64,000 nt of DNA from Chlamydiia bacterium (GTDB lineage: Bacteria > Chlamydiota > Chlamydiia > Chlamydiales > Simkaniaceae), in contig JAUIEV010000003.1 in NCBI GenBank assembly GCA_030429605.1, positions 124,001 through 188,000 of the forward strand, written 5' to 3'. Every line of letters starts with the position of its first letter. Positions within the stretch are counted from its first letter, which is position 1. A program made the position numbers and the translations under genes. The notes under the pieces were generated by a model. That model saw only the letters and a program-made list of their open reading frames with translations. It had not been told where the DNA came from and did not search any database. Shown here in pieces: positions 17,633 to 26,235 of the stretch.

Positions 17633-18241
17633 TTAGACTAAGAAATATATACTATGCTCATATATGAAGTCTAGAACTTTAGCCGGGACCAGGTGTCCAC
17701 AGTACAGCCTCTTACCTAGCCGTTCTCGCACATCTGTGGCAGAAATCTCAAACTGAGGCACGTCTACTAAACCTTGACGAATAAACTTTTTACTTGTTTC
17801 TGACAGCCCTTCAGGCAGTTGAATAGTGGCCCCTGGGCGCATTCCAAAAAAAGGATTTGCAATTTCGAAGAGCTCATCAATCTCTTTCCAGTTAGGTAAA
17901 AGAGGGATATGATCTGCTCCAAGAAAAAGCATGAACTCTGTATCAGGATCTTCTTTTTTCAAAGTTTTTACAGTATCAATTGTATACTGCACGCCTGAAG
18001 AGTGTATTTCTTTTTTTGAAAGAGTAAATCCGGGTATTTCTTTGAACGCACGCTGACACATTTCGTAACGATACAACTTCTCCTTTTCACTCTCATTTTT
18101 TTCCTTAAATGGAGAGCTTCCCGTTGGGCAGACAATGACTTCAGAACATTTTGTATGCTCTTTCAATGCAACTGCTAAATTAATATGTCCGAAATGAGGA
18201 GGAGAAAATGTCCCCCCAAAAAAACCTATCCGTTTTTTCAT
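17633..18241 (-). CDS. nadD: Nicotinate-nucleotide adenylyltransferase
   Basis: Makes deamido-NAD from nicotinate mononucleotide and ATP. 202 residues from the ATG at 18241, which forms an ATGA overlap with the glutamine synthetase stop. The nucleotidyltransferase motif GGTFSPPHFGH lies at the N-terminus, and the C-terminal ISATDVRERL matches the ISSTxIR motif. A longer frame to 18280 would run into the upstream gene and is not needed. Confidence 0.94.
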   Translation of the reverse strand: MKKRIGFFGGTFSPPHFGHINLAVALKEHTKCSEVIVCPTGSSPFKEKNESEKEKLYRYEMCQRAFKEIPGFTLSKKEIHSSGVQYTIDTVKTLKKEDPDTEFMLFLGADHIPLLPNWKEIDELFEIANPFFGMRPGATIQLPEGLSETSKKFIRQGLVDVPQFEISATDVRERLGKRLYCGHLVPAKVLDFIYEHSIYFLV

Positions 18242-20286
18242 GTGAGAAAAAGCAGCTCCCAATACTTTGGCATTGGCCATAGTGAGTCACGCGTTGCCTG
18301 TTCTATTGTATCTGCGCACTCACGAAGATGCCCGGCCGCTTCGTCGTCACTCGGAGCCTCTTTCAGCGCTTCAAGCGCTTCTATAAGCTGGGAGATATGC
18401 TGTGCATACCGGCGAAGCATTCTTTTTTGAACCGGCAATACTTCAGTTGCTGTATCACCAACAGCGCGTACTGATTCAGCCATTTCTTTTTGGTATGCCA
18501 GTGCAGCGGGTAAAAGCTGTGTTTCACATATCTCTATCATCAAACGACGTTCAATAGCACAGTGTTTTTTATATGTCTCTTTGAAAACTTCATAGACAGA
18601 GTTGAGTTCATTTTTCCTAAGAATATGTGTAAAAACTGATTCTGTCTTTTCAAACAAGAGCGCGTCAAATGCATCGACTGAGCGAGAGATCTCAGGGAGC
18701 CCACGCTTTTTTGCCTCTTCCTGCCATTCGCTCGAATAATTATCCCCTAAAAAGCGGACGTGTGCTGTACGTGAAAATGAGGCTTTTAAAACCTCTCCTT
18801 GATCCACCCCATTTTCTAGCTCATCAGATAACATTTCAATTGACTCAGCTATAACAGCATTGAGAACTGTCATTGGGAACGAAGGTGAATGAGAGCTTCC
18901 ACATGCTCGAAATTCAAATTTATTGCCTGTAAAGGCAAAGGGAGAGGTTCTATTTCTATCAGTATCATGCACAAAAAGGTCAGGAAGCATATCGATTCCA
19001 AGATCGAGCTTTTGTTTCATTTCACCTTCTCGCACTTCACCCTCTGCAATTGATGAAACGAGTGCGTCTAACGCATTACCAAGGTAAACAGAAAGAATTC
19101 CAGGAGGAGCCTCGTTCCCTCCTAATCGCTTATCATTTTCAAAAGAACCTATAGAAGCTCGAAGAAGGGCTGGATGGCGAGCTATCCCTTCTAAAACAGC
19201 TGCAATCAAAAACAAAAAGCGGGTGTTTTCTTGCGGGGTTTGCCCTGGATCAAGCAGATTGTGCCCTTCAGCGGTACTTAACGACCAGTTTAAGTGTTTT
19301 CCTGAACCATTGACTCTCGCAAATGGTTTTTCGTGAGTTAAGCAGACGAGATGGTGTTCATCCGCAACTTTTTTCAAAAGCTGCATCAAGAGAATATTAT
19401 GATCAACTCCAAGAACGACTCGTTCAAAAAGTGGTGCCACCTCATGTTGCGCTGGCGCTACTTCATTATGACGTGTTTTTACAGGAATTCCAAGTGCATA
19501 CGCTTGTTCTTCAAGGTCTTCTAAAAAGGCCAGAACTCTTCTCTTCAATGCCCCAAAATAGTGGTCTTCCAATTCCTGCCCCTTTGCAGGAGGCGCACCA
19601 AAAACAGTTGCTCCGGAAACAACAAGATCTCTCCTTTGAGAGGCATAGTCTGCATCTACAAGAAAAAACTCTTGCTCACAGCCGAGCGTAGAAAATACAC
19701 GCTGCGTCGTCTCTCCGAGGAGTGTGAGAAGACGTGCAACAGAGCGCGACAGTTTAGCATCAGAACGAAGAAGGGGTATTTTTGTATCGAGCGCCTCTCC
19801 AGTGTAGGAGAAAAAAATAGAAGGAATAGAGAGAATACGAGCTGTTCCAGACTCCCATAAAAAAGCTGGAGATGAGGGATCCCAACTTGTGTACCCTCTC
19901 GCTTCATATGTATTCCGTAAGCCGCCCGAAGGAAGTGAAGATGCATCAGGCTCACCCATCACCAGGGCTTTTCCTGTAAACGAGTTAATTAATGAACCAT
20001 CATTTGCCCACTGGAAAAATGCATCGTGTTTTTCTGCACTGTTTCCAGTCCACGGTTGAAACCAGTGGCAATAGTGGGTTGCTCCTTTTTCAAGAGCCCA
20101 TTCTTTCATAGCTTCAGCTATTTCATCAGCAGCACTCTGCGAAATGGTTGCTCTACCAACACATGCTTCTGAATATTCTTTATAGGTTGAGGGAGAAAGA
20201 AGTGATTGTAGCACTTCGTTTGTACACACCTTTTCAGCAAAGTTCGTTTCGTGACGAACATGTGTTTCTAGCTCGGCAATCTCCAT
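18238..20286 (-). CDS. glnN: Glutamine synthetase type III
   Basis: Forms glutamine from glutamate, ammonia and ATP. About 682 residues, the size of the type III family (about 700) rather than type I (about 470). Diagnostic parts include GATHYCHWFQPWTGNSAEKH near residue 70, EVAPAQHEVAPLFE, the NWSL/GSGKHLNWS stretch and LGGNEAPPGILSVYLG. I choose the ATG at 20286, with GGGAG upstream and a TAATG junction with the preceding HAD gene. Another ATG at 20301 has no ribosome site. Chlamydiaceae lack this enzyme as far as I recall, so it marks an environmental lineage with some nitrogen metabolism. Confidence 0.93.
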   Translation of the reverse strand: MEIAELETHVRHETNFAEKVCTNEVLQSLLSPSTYKEYSEACVGRATISQSAADEIAEAMKEWALEKGATHYCHWFQPWTGNSAEKHDAFFQWANDGSLINSFTGKALVMGEPDASSLPSGGLRNTYEARGYTSWDPSSPAFLWESGTARILSIPSIFFSYTGEALDTKIPLLRSDAKLSRSVARLLTLLGETTQRVFSTLGCEQEFFLVDADYASQRRDLVVSGATVFGAPPAKGQELEDHYFGALKRRVLAFLEDLEEQAYALGIPVKTRHNEVAPAQHEVAPLFERVVLGVDHNILLMQLLKKVADEHHLVCLTHEKPFARVNGSGKHLNWSLSTAEGHNLLDPGQTPQENTRFLFLIAAVLEGIARHPALLRASIGSFENDKRLGGNEAPPGILSVYLGNALDALVSSIAEGEVREGEMKQKLDLGIDMLPDLFVHDTDRNRTSPFAFTGNKFEFRACGSSHSPSFPMTVLNAVIAESIEMLSDELENGVDQGEVLKASFSRTAHVRFLGDNYSSEWQEEAKKRGLPEISRSVDAFDALLFEKTESVFTHILRKNELNSVYEVFKETYKKHCAIERRLMIEICETQLLPAALAYQKEMAESVRAVGDTATEVLPVQKRMLRRYAQHISQLIEALEALKEAPSDDEAAGHLRECADTIEQATRDSLWPMPKYWELLFLT

Positions 20287-20957
20287 TAGATACGCTCCCA
20301 TTTATTACTGTGCGCAATTTTTCGCAGCTTTCTATCAGGGCTTACAACAATAGGATGTCCTACCGCTTCAAGCAGTGGTAAATCACTAATGCTGTCAGAG
20401 TATGCGTAGAGAGTATGTTTTGGTAAATGGAATTTTTCTGCAAGTTTAAGGAGGTGCTCTTTTTTTCCCTGGCCATCAACTGCATGAATAAGACGGAGGC
20501 GGTCTGAGACATTATCAATCACATACTCAGAGGCTAGAAGTTCGTCGACTTGAAAAAATGATAAGATTGGTGCGACAAGAAATGCAGGACTACTTGTTGC
20601 CAATACAATGTAATGTCCGGCTTTCTTCGCTTCGGCGAGCCTTTCTATCACATGTGCATTTATCCACGCCTCCGAAAAAAGCGATGGAAATTTCTCTGAA
20701 TGCTTCACAATTGACTGTGCTGATGTTGACTCTAAAAAAAGGGTTGAGACTGTCTCATGCACTTCTTTTGCTGACAACGCGCCAAGTTTGTATCTCGCTC
20801 CGATGTATAATACCTGAAGAAGACGCCATCTTGAGAAAAGTCGTCCCTTGAGTAGATGGCAAAAAAAACGAAAGCTCAATGTACAATTAAGAAGTGTCTT
20901 GTCTAGATCAAATACACTCAGCCCATTCACAGTTGGCGTGGAAGAATGAGCCACCAT
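20286..20957 (-). CDS. HAD-superfamily phosphatase (SerB-like)
   Basis: 223 residues with HAD motif I as FDLDKTLLN (near 16-24), motif II ATSSPAF and motif IV YSDSISDLPLLEAVG. The form with Lys after DLD and the helical cap recall the HAD-IB group (phosphoserine phosphatase and lysophospholipid or sugar-phosphate phosphatase relatives). Substrate not predictable. GGGAG eight bases before the ATG supports the start. It is coupled to the glutamine synthetase by a TAATG junction, though a shared pathway is not obvious. Confidence 0.88.
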   Translation of the reverse strand: MVAHSSTPTVNGLSVFDLDKTLLNCTLSFRFFCHLLKGRLFSRWRLLQVLYIGARYKLGALSAKEVHETVSTLFLESTSAQSIVKHSEKFPSLFSEAWINAHVIERLAEAKKAGHYIVLATSSPAFLVAPILSFFQVDELLASEYVIDNVSDRLRLIHAVDGQGKKEHLLKLAEKFHLPKHTLYAYSDSISDLPLLEAVGHPIVVSPDRKLRKIAHSNKWERI

Positions 20958-20968
20958 AGAGAGTCTCC

Positions 20969-22360
20969 CTAGCTCTTTGCTTCAATGCGATCTAACAACG
21001 ATCGACATTCATCGGTGAGCTCAGAGTAGAGCATAGCTTTTTCAAAATCAAGTGATGATCCGCCAGCACCTTTTCTGTACTCATTAAGCTTTTCCTTCAG
21101 CACTTTTCTAAACGAATGAAGTTCTTCTTGTGCATTCGCTTTGAGAAGGATCTCTGCTTTCATTTTGTAGAGCATTGCATCAAGACGCATACGCTCCACC
21201 TCAGAGACAACCATTGTGTCGAGCAAGGCCTTCATTTCTTGCTCAAGTTCTTTTGCTCTTTCGGAGGTAAGCGAATCTGCTGAAAGAATAGAAGACATAA
21301 GCTCGTCGAGCTGTAGCTTTTGCTCTTCTTTTCTTTTTTCTTCAGCTTCTTTCTCTTTCTGCTTTAGGACATGAACACCTGTCTGAACGAGATCAGTCAG
21401 CGCTCTTTGCCCCTGCTTCGAGAGCGTCGCTGCCTTGACTTTCGCAATCAAAGCTTGGCCATTTTGAATTGTTGTTGGATTCTCTGAGAATGCAATGCAG
21501 TCTGGTTCAAGCAGCTTATAGGCTTCATCATACTCTTCTGCAAGCTTGGCATTGACCTCAGCAAACTCTTTCTCTTTTTTCTTCACGATATCCCAGCACC
21601 CACTGAGGATATCTCTTGTCTTTTTAAAAACCGGTGAAGAGAGGGATAGTTCTTTTGAAAGCTGTTGCAGCTTTTTAATCTCATCTTTCAAGTGAAAGGT
21701 TGGAACACTCTCTTGCATTCTTCCAGCAGCAAATGCTTCGATCGTCAAAAGAAAGTCATCACTTAGTGTTTTGATAAGCTCTCTTCTTTGAGGAAACACT
21801 TTATCTGAGTACTCAGATATTGCTTTTAAAAGCTTGTTTTTATGCTTAATACGCATGTCAGTGTGAATAACTTCTTTTCGCAATGCATTTAATCGAACAG
21901 AAAGCGCATTCAAGACAAACAGTTGCGCGTGTTGTTCGATAAGATATTTTGGTGATTTGATAAGCCGACGAATGTTATTTGAAAGAGTGAGCGGCTCCAC
22001 CTTCTCGATAGCTGATGAAAGAGCGTCTATGTCATTTTTTAGCGCATCTAGCGCAAGTTCAATCTGCTCAAGGTTGAACGAAGACTGCTCATCTAAGATC
22101 GTTTTGAGTCGTTTTGCTTCGGTCGTCAGCTCAACATACTCTTCCCAATACGCTTTTCGCTTAATCGGATTCATTTTCTCTTTAAACGCCTGCATGCACA
22201 CGTTTTTCGCATCCCAGAAGTCTTTTAACCGAGGCGTTCCAGCTTGTGAAAGCACTTCACGCATAAATGAAATGCACGCTTCCACTTTCTCTTCTGGTTG
22301 GTTGAGGGATTGAAACTTGGTTTCAAATTCTTTGAATAAAGCTTTGTTTTGATCAGTCAT
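20969..22360 (-). CDS. Helical coiled-coil protein of unknown function
   Basis: 463 residues, almost entirely predicted alpha helix, charged, with heptad-like stretches at about 95-125, 225-280 and 330-400 (Lys/Glu-rich EKEAEEKRKEEQKL). No signal peptide or membrane segment. No enzyme motif seen. In C. trachomatis a hypothetical gene lies between miaA and rsfS, so this may be its counterpart; I cannot confirm homology. A cytoplasmic structural or nucleic-acid-associated role is possible. Confidence 0.75.
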   Translation of the reverse strand: MTDQNKALFKEFETKFQSLNQPEEKVEACISFMREVLSQAGTPRLKDFWDAKNVCMQAFKEKMNPIKRKAYWEEYVELTTEAKRLKTILDEQSSFNLEQIELALDALKNDIDALSSAIEKVEPLTLSNNIRRLIKSPKYLIEQHAQLFVLNALSVRLNALRKEVIHTDMRIKHKNKLLKAISEYSDKVFPQRRELIKTLSDDFLLTIEAFAAGRMQESVPTFHLKDEIKKLQQLSKELSLSSPVFKKTRDILSGCWDIVKKKEKEFAEVNAKLAEEYDEAYKLLEPDCIAFSENPTTIQNGQALIAKVKAATLSKQGQRALTDLVQTGVHVLKQKEKEAEEKRKEEQKLQLDELMSSILSADSLTSERAKELEQEMKALLDTMVVSEVERMRLDAMLYKMKAEILLKANAQEELHSFRKVLKEKLNEYRKGAGGSSLDFEKAMLYSELTDECRSLLDRIEAKS

Positions 22361-22442
22361 TGCGCATATGCTAGGGTCGATTTTCTACGAAGGAGTTTAC
22401 TTGCCAAGTAGATAAATGTATAGTGTTTTCTTGCGGATTTTT

Positions 22443-23453
22443 TTACTGGTTGATCGCATCGCACAATCTATCAAGTACCTGTTCATTTTCCCACTCATCG
22501 AGGTTCAACCATTCAAACTCTTTTTCACCTCGAAACCAGGTAAATTGCCGCTTCGCATACCGTCTTGAAGCTCTTTTAAATGTTTCAAGAAACAGTTGCC
22601 AATCGCTCTCATCATGGGGTGAATCGAGGTACGTAAGATACTGCTTATACCCAATAGCCTGTGATGCGGAAAGATTTGACCGAAGCTCTTGTTTTTCAAG
22701 TCGCTCCACTTCTTCCGGAAACCCCATTTGAACCATTTTATCACACCGAGCATCTATTCGCTGGTAAAGAATTTCTTTAGGATAATGCAAGAAGAAGGGA
22801 AGAAAGCGGAAGTTTTGCATGGTTTCTGACTTCCTAAACTGCCTGAAAGCGCTCACTTTCTTTCCTGTCAGAGCAATTATTTCGAGGCCTCTGATAATTT
22901 TCTGTTTATCACTTGCTCCAATCGTCTGTGCATATTCCGGATCGTATTCACCCAGTCTATCATAGAGCGCTGCAGCCCCAAGCTTTTCCATGTCTTTTTC
23001 GAGCTTCTCACGAATAGGTGCTGACGCAGGTGGGCCGTCCGGAGGGCCATACATTAAAGAATGTATATAAAACCCTGTTCCCCCTACGACAAGTGGGACT
23101 CCCCCGCGGGAATGAATGTCATTGATTATCGGTATCGCATGTTCAACATAGTCCACAACATTGAAGGCTTGGTTTACATCACAAATATCTAAAAGATGAT
23201 GAGGAACCCCTCTCGCCTCTTCTGCAGAAACTTTTGCGGTTCCGATATTCATTCCACGATAAACTTGCATTGAATCTGCAGAGATCACTTCTCCGCCTAC
23301 TCGTTTCGCAAGGTCAATTGAAAGGGCTGTCTTACCAGTCGCGGTGGGTCCAGCTAGAACTAAAACTTTTTTCTGAAGCGAGACTGAATCGTTTTGCTTT
23401 TTGAGTTGAGGAGCATGCGCACAGCCCTTTTCTAAATGACTCTGCTGTTTCAT
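22443..23453 (-). CDS. miaA: tRNA dimethylallyltransferase
   Basis: Adds the isopentenyl group to A37 of tRNAs that read UNN codons. The 336 residues hold the P-loop LAGPTATGKTAL, then SADSMQVYRGMNIGTAK and VVGGTGFYIHSLMYGP, and a C-terminal KRQFTWFRGE. There is about a 28-residue extra N-terminus before the P-loop. Next to an STAS-domain gene, as in C. trachomatis. Confidence 0.96.
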   Translation of the reverse strand: MKQQSHLEKGCAHAPQLKKQNDSVSLQKKVLVLAGPTATGKTALSIDLAKRVGGEVISADSMQVYRGMNIGTAKVSAEEARGVPHHLLDICDVNQAFNVVDYVEHAIPIINDIHSRGGVPLVVGGTGFYIHSLMYGPPDGPPASAPIREKLEKDMEKLGAAALYDRLGEYDPEYAQTIGASDKQKIIRGLEIIALTGKKVSAFRQFRKSETMQNFRFLPFFLHYPKEILYQRIDARCDKMVQMGFPEEVERLEKQELRSNLSASQAIGYKQYLTYLDSPHDESDWQLFLETFKRASRRYAKRQFTWFRGEKEFEWLNLDEWENEQVLDRLCDAINQ

Positions 23454-23480
23454 GACCTCATCACACGGGTATTGATCATG

Positions 23481-23828
23481 CTACTTGAGATTATTAAGTG
23501 CTTCAAGTTCAGTAGAGTATATTTGCAGAATGCGCTCAAAACCAGCCATTTTGATAATCTCCATGACATCGTCATTGAGCGAACAAAACGCAATGACTCC
23601 GCCTGCTGATTTTGCTTTTTTAGTTGCACTCAAGAGAAGGCGCATACCAGCACTACTCAAATAGTCAATGCGTGAAAAGTCGAGCAAAAGCTTACTCCCC
23701 TCTTTTTCAAGGTGGGTATTGAGCTCCGCCTCTAAGTTTGGTGCAGACGTTGCATCTAATCTACCATCAAGTCTCAAAAGAGTGACCGGCGGCTTTTCTT
23801 CCGTTTCTATCGTAAGTCCAATTGGCAT
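23481..23828 (-). CDS. STAS-domain protein, anti-sigma factor antagonist (RsbV-like)
   Basis: 115 residues forming one STAS domain: DGRLDATSAPNLEAEL at the N-terminus and IDYLSSAGMRLLLSATK, with the candidate phospho-serine at Ser58 or Ser59. Such proteins bind an anti-sigma kinase (RsbW) and are switched by its phosphorylation. Chlamydiae have two RsbV proteins, one located next to miaA. No RsbW or RsbU gene is in this window. Confidence 0.9.
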   Translation of the reverse strand: MPIGLTIETEEKPPVTLLRLDGRLDATSAPNLEAELNTHLEKEGSKLLLDFSRIDYLSSAGMRLLLSATKKAKSAGGVIAFCSLNDDVMEIIKMAGFERILQIYSTELEALNNLK

Positions 23829-23884
23829 GTTTTCCTACTCAGTGTACATTCCATTCAATCTCTGTGTCATAGCATGATGCATGA

Positions 23885-24115
23885 CTACTCGACAAGCTCC
23901 AAACGTATTTTTTTCGAAAATCGAGCTGCAACAGTTGTTGCAAGAGCTCTCAGTGCTTTGATTGTGTTCCCTTGCCGACCGATGACTCGAGCGACATCAT
24001 CTTCAGCAACACGTATTTCAATAACTACAGTTTGTTGACCTTCAAATACATCAACTTTCACTTCATCAGGCTGGTCTACGAGGTTCTTAACGAGGTAAAT
24101 CACAAAATCTTTCAT
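23885..24115 (-). CDS. khpA: KH-domain RNA-binding protein KhpA
   Basis: 76 residues making one KH domain with the GxxG loop in VIGRQGNTIKALRALA. Family members bind RNA, usually together with KhpB/Jag, and affect cell shape and small-RNA function. The start ATG at 24115 gives the usual N-terminus (KDFVIYLVKNLVDQPDEV). It heads the minus-strand run to bioY. It is not next to rpsP/ffh, the common place in Firmicutes. Confidence 0.93.
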   Translation of the reverse strand: MKDFVIYLVKNLVDQPDEVKVDVFEGQQTVVIEIRVAEDDVARVIGRQGNTIKALRALATTVAARFSKKIRLELVE

Positions 24116-24198
24116 GGTAAATCTCTAGTTCGATTGATAATTCAAATAAGAAAATTACCACGAAAATGAATTATGTAGCAAATAGTTTTGAAGAGATA

Positions 24199-24224
24199 CC
24201 ACACGCCATGAAAATGACGTGTGG
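24199..24224 (-). terminator. Hairpin after the 289-residue gene
   Basis: CCACACG (24199-24205) pairs with CGTGTGG (24218-24224), and an inner CAT/ATG extends the stem across one mismatch. It lies 13 bases after the stop of the 24237-25106 gene on the minus strand. The T-run that follows is poor, so termination is likely but not certain. Confidence 0.5.
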
Positions 24225-24236
24225 AGTGAAAATGTT

Positions 24237-25106
24237 TTATCCTTTCCAAGAAATATCTGTAGCAACTGCGGCTCCAGATGCAAAGTGCATGTTTTCAGGA
24301 AAAACAGTTAAAGGCTCTACTTGTTGAGTCTTTCTTCTTACTGGTGGTGCTACGCAAGTTGGTTTTTGACGTAGACCTTCTGCGCCCTTTATTCTTGCAG
24401 CTCGAATTTTTCTCTTTTCCTCAGGAATAGCTTGCAAAAGTTCTAAAATTGATGAAGGCATACCAGGAAGAGACTTTCTTACCGTAGAACCAGAACTAGA
24501 AGCATGTGATGACACTCTCTTTTTTCTTTTTTTAACTGCTTTGCTTGCCTTCGGTGCCTGGATATCACTTACACCTTCAGAAACAGCCCCCAGCTGAACT
24601 GCTGAGCCTCTCTTTCCTTGAGCGAGACGTTCTAGTCTGTTTACCATATCCTCAGCCAAACTATCGACCTGCACGGCTTGAGCATCTCTCACCTCCACAC
24701 CTTCAGGAAGCTTTTCTCCAAGAGTTACAATATGTCCTCGCTGAAGTAAAAATCGATCTCGTAGATTCTCAACAATGCCTGCTAATTTGTTTAATTGGCT
24801 TTCTTCTAGAACACCACCTGTATCTTCTGAACGGAGGACAACTTGACTCATCCGAGTGAGCAGTGTTTCCATATTTGGAATATGGCCAGTCGCTCGTGAA
24901 ATTGCCTGCATGAGCCAGCTAATGAATGTACTGAATGAAAGGGGAACTTTTTCTACCACGTGAAAGTCATGGGTTACAAGGCTACCGTGTACCTTTGCGT
25001 TGTGGCCTGTACCTGTTGTCCCAATGCCGTCCCTCGATAGAGACGCAGGTTTTGAAGACTGATACCCATCAAGTGTAGCTGATAATTGTGAAATGTTTTG
25101 AATCAT
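24237..25106 (-). CDS. Unknown protein, 289 residues, effector-like composition
   Basis: No family recognised. The N-terminal 50 residues are polar and rich in Ser, Gly and Thr. A helical middle (about 55-185) holds LVTHDFHVVEKVPLSFSTFISW. A basic KKRKKR patch follows at about residue 193-198, and a second basic region runs to the end. No signal peptide or membrane helix. The Ser/Thr-rich N-terminus, the KKRKKR patch (which would fit nuclear targeting in a host) and the single-gene unit with its own promoter fit a type III substrate. All of that is inference. Confidence 0.65.
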   Translation of the reverse strand: MIQNISQLSATLDGYQSSKPASLSRDGIGTTGTGHNAKVHGSLVTHDFHVVEKVPLSFSTFISWLMQAISRATGHIPNMETLLTRMSQVVLRSEDTGGVLEESQLNKLAGIVENLRDRFLLQRGHIVTLGEKLPEGVEVRDAQAVQVDSLAEDMVNRLERLAQGKRGSAVQLGAVSEGVSDIQAPKASKAVKKRKKRVSSHASSSGSTVRKSLPGMPSSILELLQAIPEEKRKIRAARIKGAEGLRQKPTCVAPPVRRKTQQVEPLTVFPENMHFASGAAVATDISWKG

Positions 25107-25136
25107 AGTATACCCCTAATTCTCTCTTTGCATAAA

Positions 25137-25165
25137 AGTATAACAAGAATTATGTAATATTACAA
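25137..25165 (-). promoter_or_regulatory. Promoter of the 289-residue gene, overlapping a palindrome
   Basis: On the minus strand TTGTAA (25165-25160), a 17-base spacer and TATACT (25142-25137) form a good main sigma factor promoter for the gene starting at 25106. The perfect 12-base palindrome TGTAATATTACA (25153-25164) covers the -35, which would suit a repressor site. Confidence 0.55.
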
Positions 25166-25241
25166 TAATAACAATGTATTTTTTGAAATTAATTCAATAA
25201 AAAACACTGATTATTAAGCAATTATATATATATTTGATTAC

Positions 25242-25270
25242 TGGATAAAATATTAATTTTACAGTATACT
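25242..25270 (+). promoter_or_regulatory. Putative promoter of the 25325 gene
   Basis: TGGATA (25242-25247), a 17-base spacer and TATACT (25265-25270). The -10 is good and the -35 matches four of six bases. The leader of about 50 bases contains a 6-base stem. Confidence 0.4.
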
Positions 25271-25324
25271 TAGATTAGAGGGAGAGGGATTTACTCCCTA
25301 AGATAGAAAAGGCAGGAAAAAGCT

Positions 25325-25930
25325 ATGGTTGATCCTCTTGGTCAATCTCACCATACCCCCGAGTGGGGAGAGGAAAAAGAGTCCTCAGAGGCGAGCAATC
25401 AGCTTTTTAAGCGGGTTTCTGACCTGTATTTTTTCTGTATGGCAAAAGACATTGTGGCTCAACCAGATAGAGCTGTATTTACCACTCTTTCAAAAATCAT
25501 GCAAATTAGCAAGCACTCGGCAACACATGGAGGGTATTTAGACCAAACCATTGAAAATAAGGCGGCTGAGTTAATTGCTGATCTTAAAGAATCCCTTCAA
25601 TCGGGAAAAATTCCGAGAAATTCGATTCCAACAAAATTAGAAGATATTCTTCACCTTCTCACCGACGACAGTAGAAAAGCCCGCCTCGTGGTGCTTTTGA
25701 CAGAACTAGAAATGAAGTATTTTTTGGGGTCAACTACTCCATCATCAGACTCTCAGCAAAAAAAGTTTCAAGAGATTGTTTCAAAAATTATTGAAGACAT
25801 ATCAAAGTCGACACCGGATATAAATGCTGAGGCAATATATCGGGACCTTCGGCACTTTATGACTGAAAAGCACGCTCCTGAAGAGGTCTTGAAAGAGCTT
25901 GCTTTATGCTATGATCGATGGTTGAGATAA
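25325..25930 (+). CDS. Unknown helical protein, 201 residues
   Basis: No family recognised. The sequence is mainly predicted helix with no signal peptide. The first 30 residues are polar (His, Glu, Ser-rich). A Ser/Thr linker (STTPSSDSQQKK, about 136-147) separates two helical halves. AGGAAAAAGCT before the ATG gives a fair ribosome site. It is divergent from the 289-residue gene and overlaps cutA tail to tail by 22 bases. It could be a secreted protein or a small chaperone-like protein; the sequence does not say. Confidence 0.65.
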   Translation: MVDPLGQSHHTPEWGEEKESSEASNQLFKRVSDLYFFCMAKDIVAQPDRAVFTTLSKIMQISKHSATHGGYLDQTIENKAAELIADLKESLQSGKIPRNSIPTKLEDILHLLTDDSRKARLVVLLTELEMKYFLGSTTPSSDSQQKKFQEIVSKIIEDISKSTPDINAEAIYRDLRHFMTEKHAPEEVLKELALCYDRWLR

Positions 25931-26235
25931 GAGTGCACCCATTGTTCATACGGTGATGAAACAGCACTGCAAGGTACCACAGAGAGTGCAGGAACTTCGT
26001 ATGACGCTTCAGTTGCTATCTTTGAAAAGACGTCACTCACGTTTTCCTCAGTTGTTTTACACAGTACTAAAACCTCTTCTTCCTCCTGAATACCGTTCCA
26101 GTCAAAAATTGACACAACCTGCGGCAGAATGTTTACACATGCAACGAGCCGTTCAGCCACAAGGAGTCGAGCAACAGCTTTTGCTTCTTCAACATTTGCT
26201 GAGAGCCACTGAATTTCACATACTTTCGTCGACAT
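25909..26235 (-). CDS. cutA: CutA1-like protein (divalent ion tolerance family)
   Basis: 108 residues with the trimeric CutA1 pattern: EEAKAVARLLVAERLVACVNILPQ at the N-terminus, then IFDWNGIQEEEEVLVLCKTT and a C-terminal YEVPALSVVPC. AGGG seven bases before the second ATG (26235) favours that start over 26241. The 5' end overlaps the ftsQ-like stop. In C. trachomatis a cutA-like gene also lies in this division-gene block. The biochemical role of the family is unsettled. Confidence 0.9.
   Translation of the reverse strand: MSTKVCEIQWLSANVEEAKAVARLLVAERLVACVNILPQVVSIFDWNGIQEEEEVLVLCKTTEENVSDVFSKIATEASYEVPALSVVPCSAVSSPYEQWVHSYLNHRS

Larger units (their letters stand above)
25107..25324. other. 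AT-rich divergent control region
   Basis: 218 bases of very AT-rich sequence between two divergent unknown genes. It contains the minus-strand promoter and palindrome above and the inverted repeat TTGAA-ATTAA-TTCAA. It also holds the likely plus-strand promoter, and a small stem (AGGGAG 25279-25284 / CTCCCT 25294-25299) in the leader of the 25325 gene. The base composition differs sharply from the coding neighbours. Confidence 0.5.
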
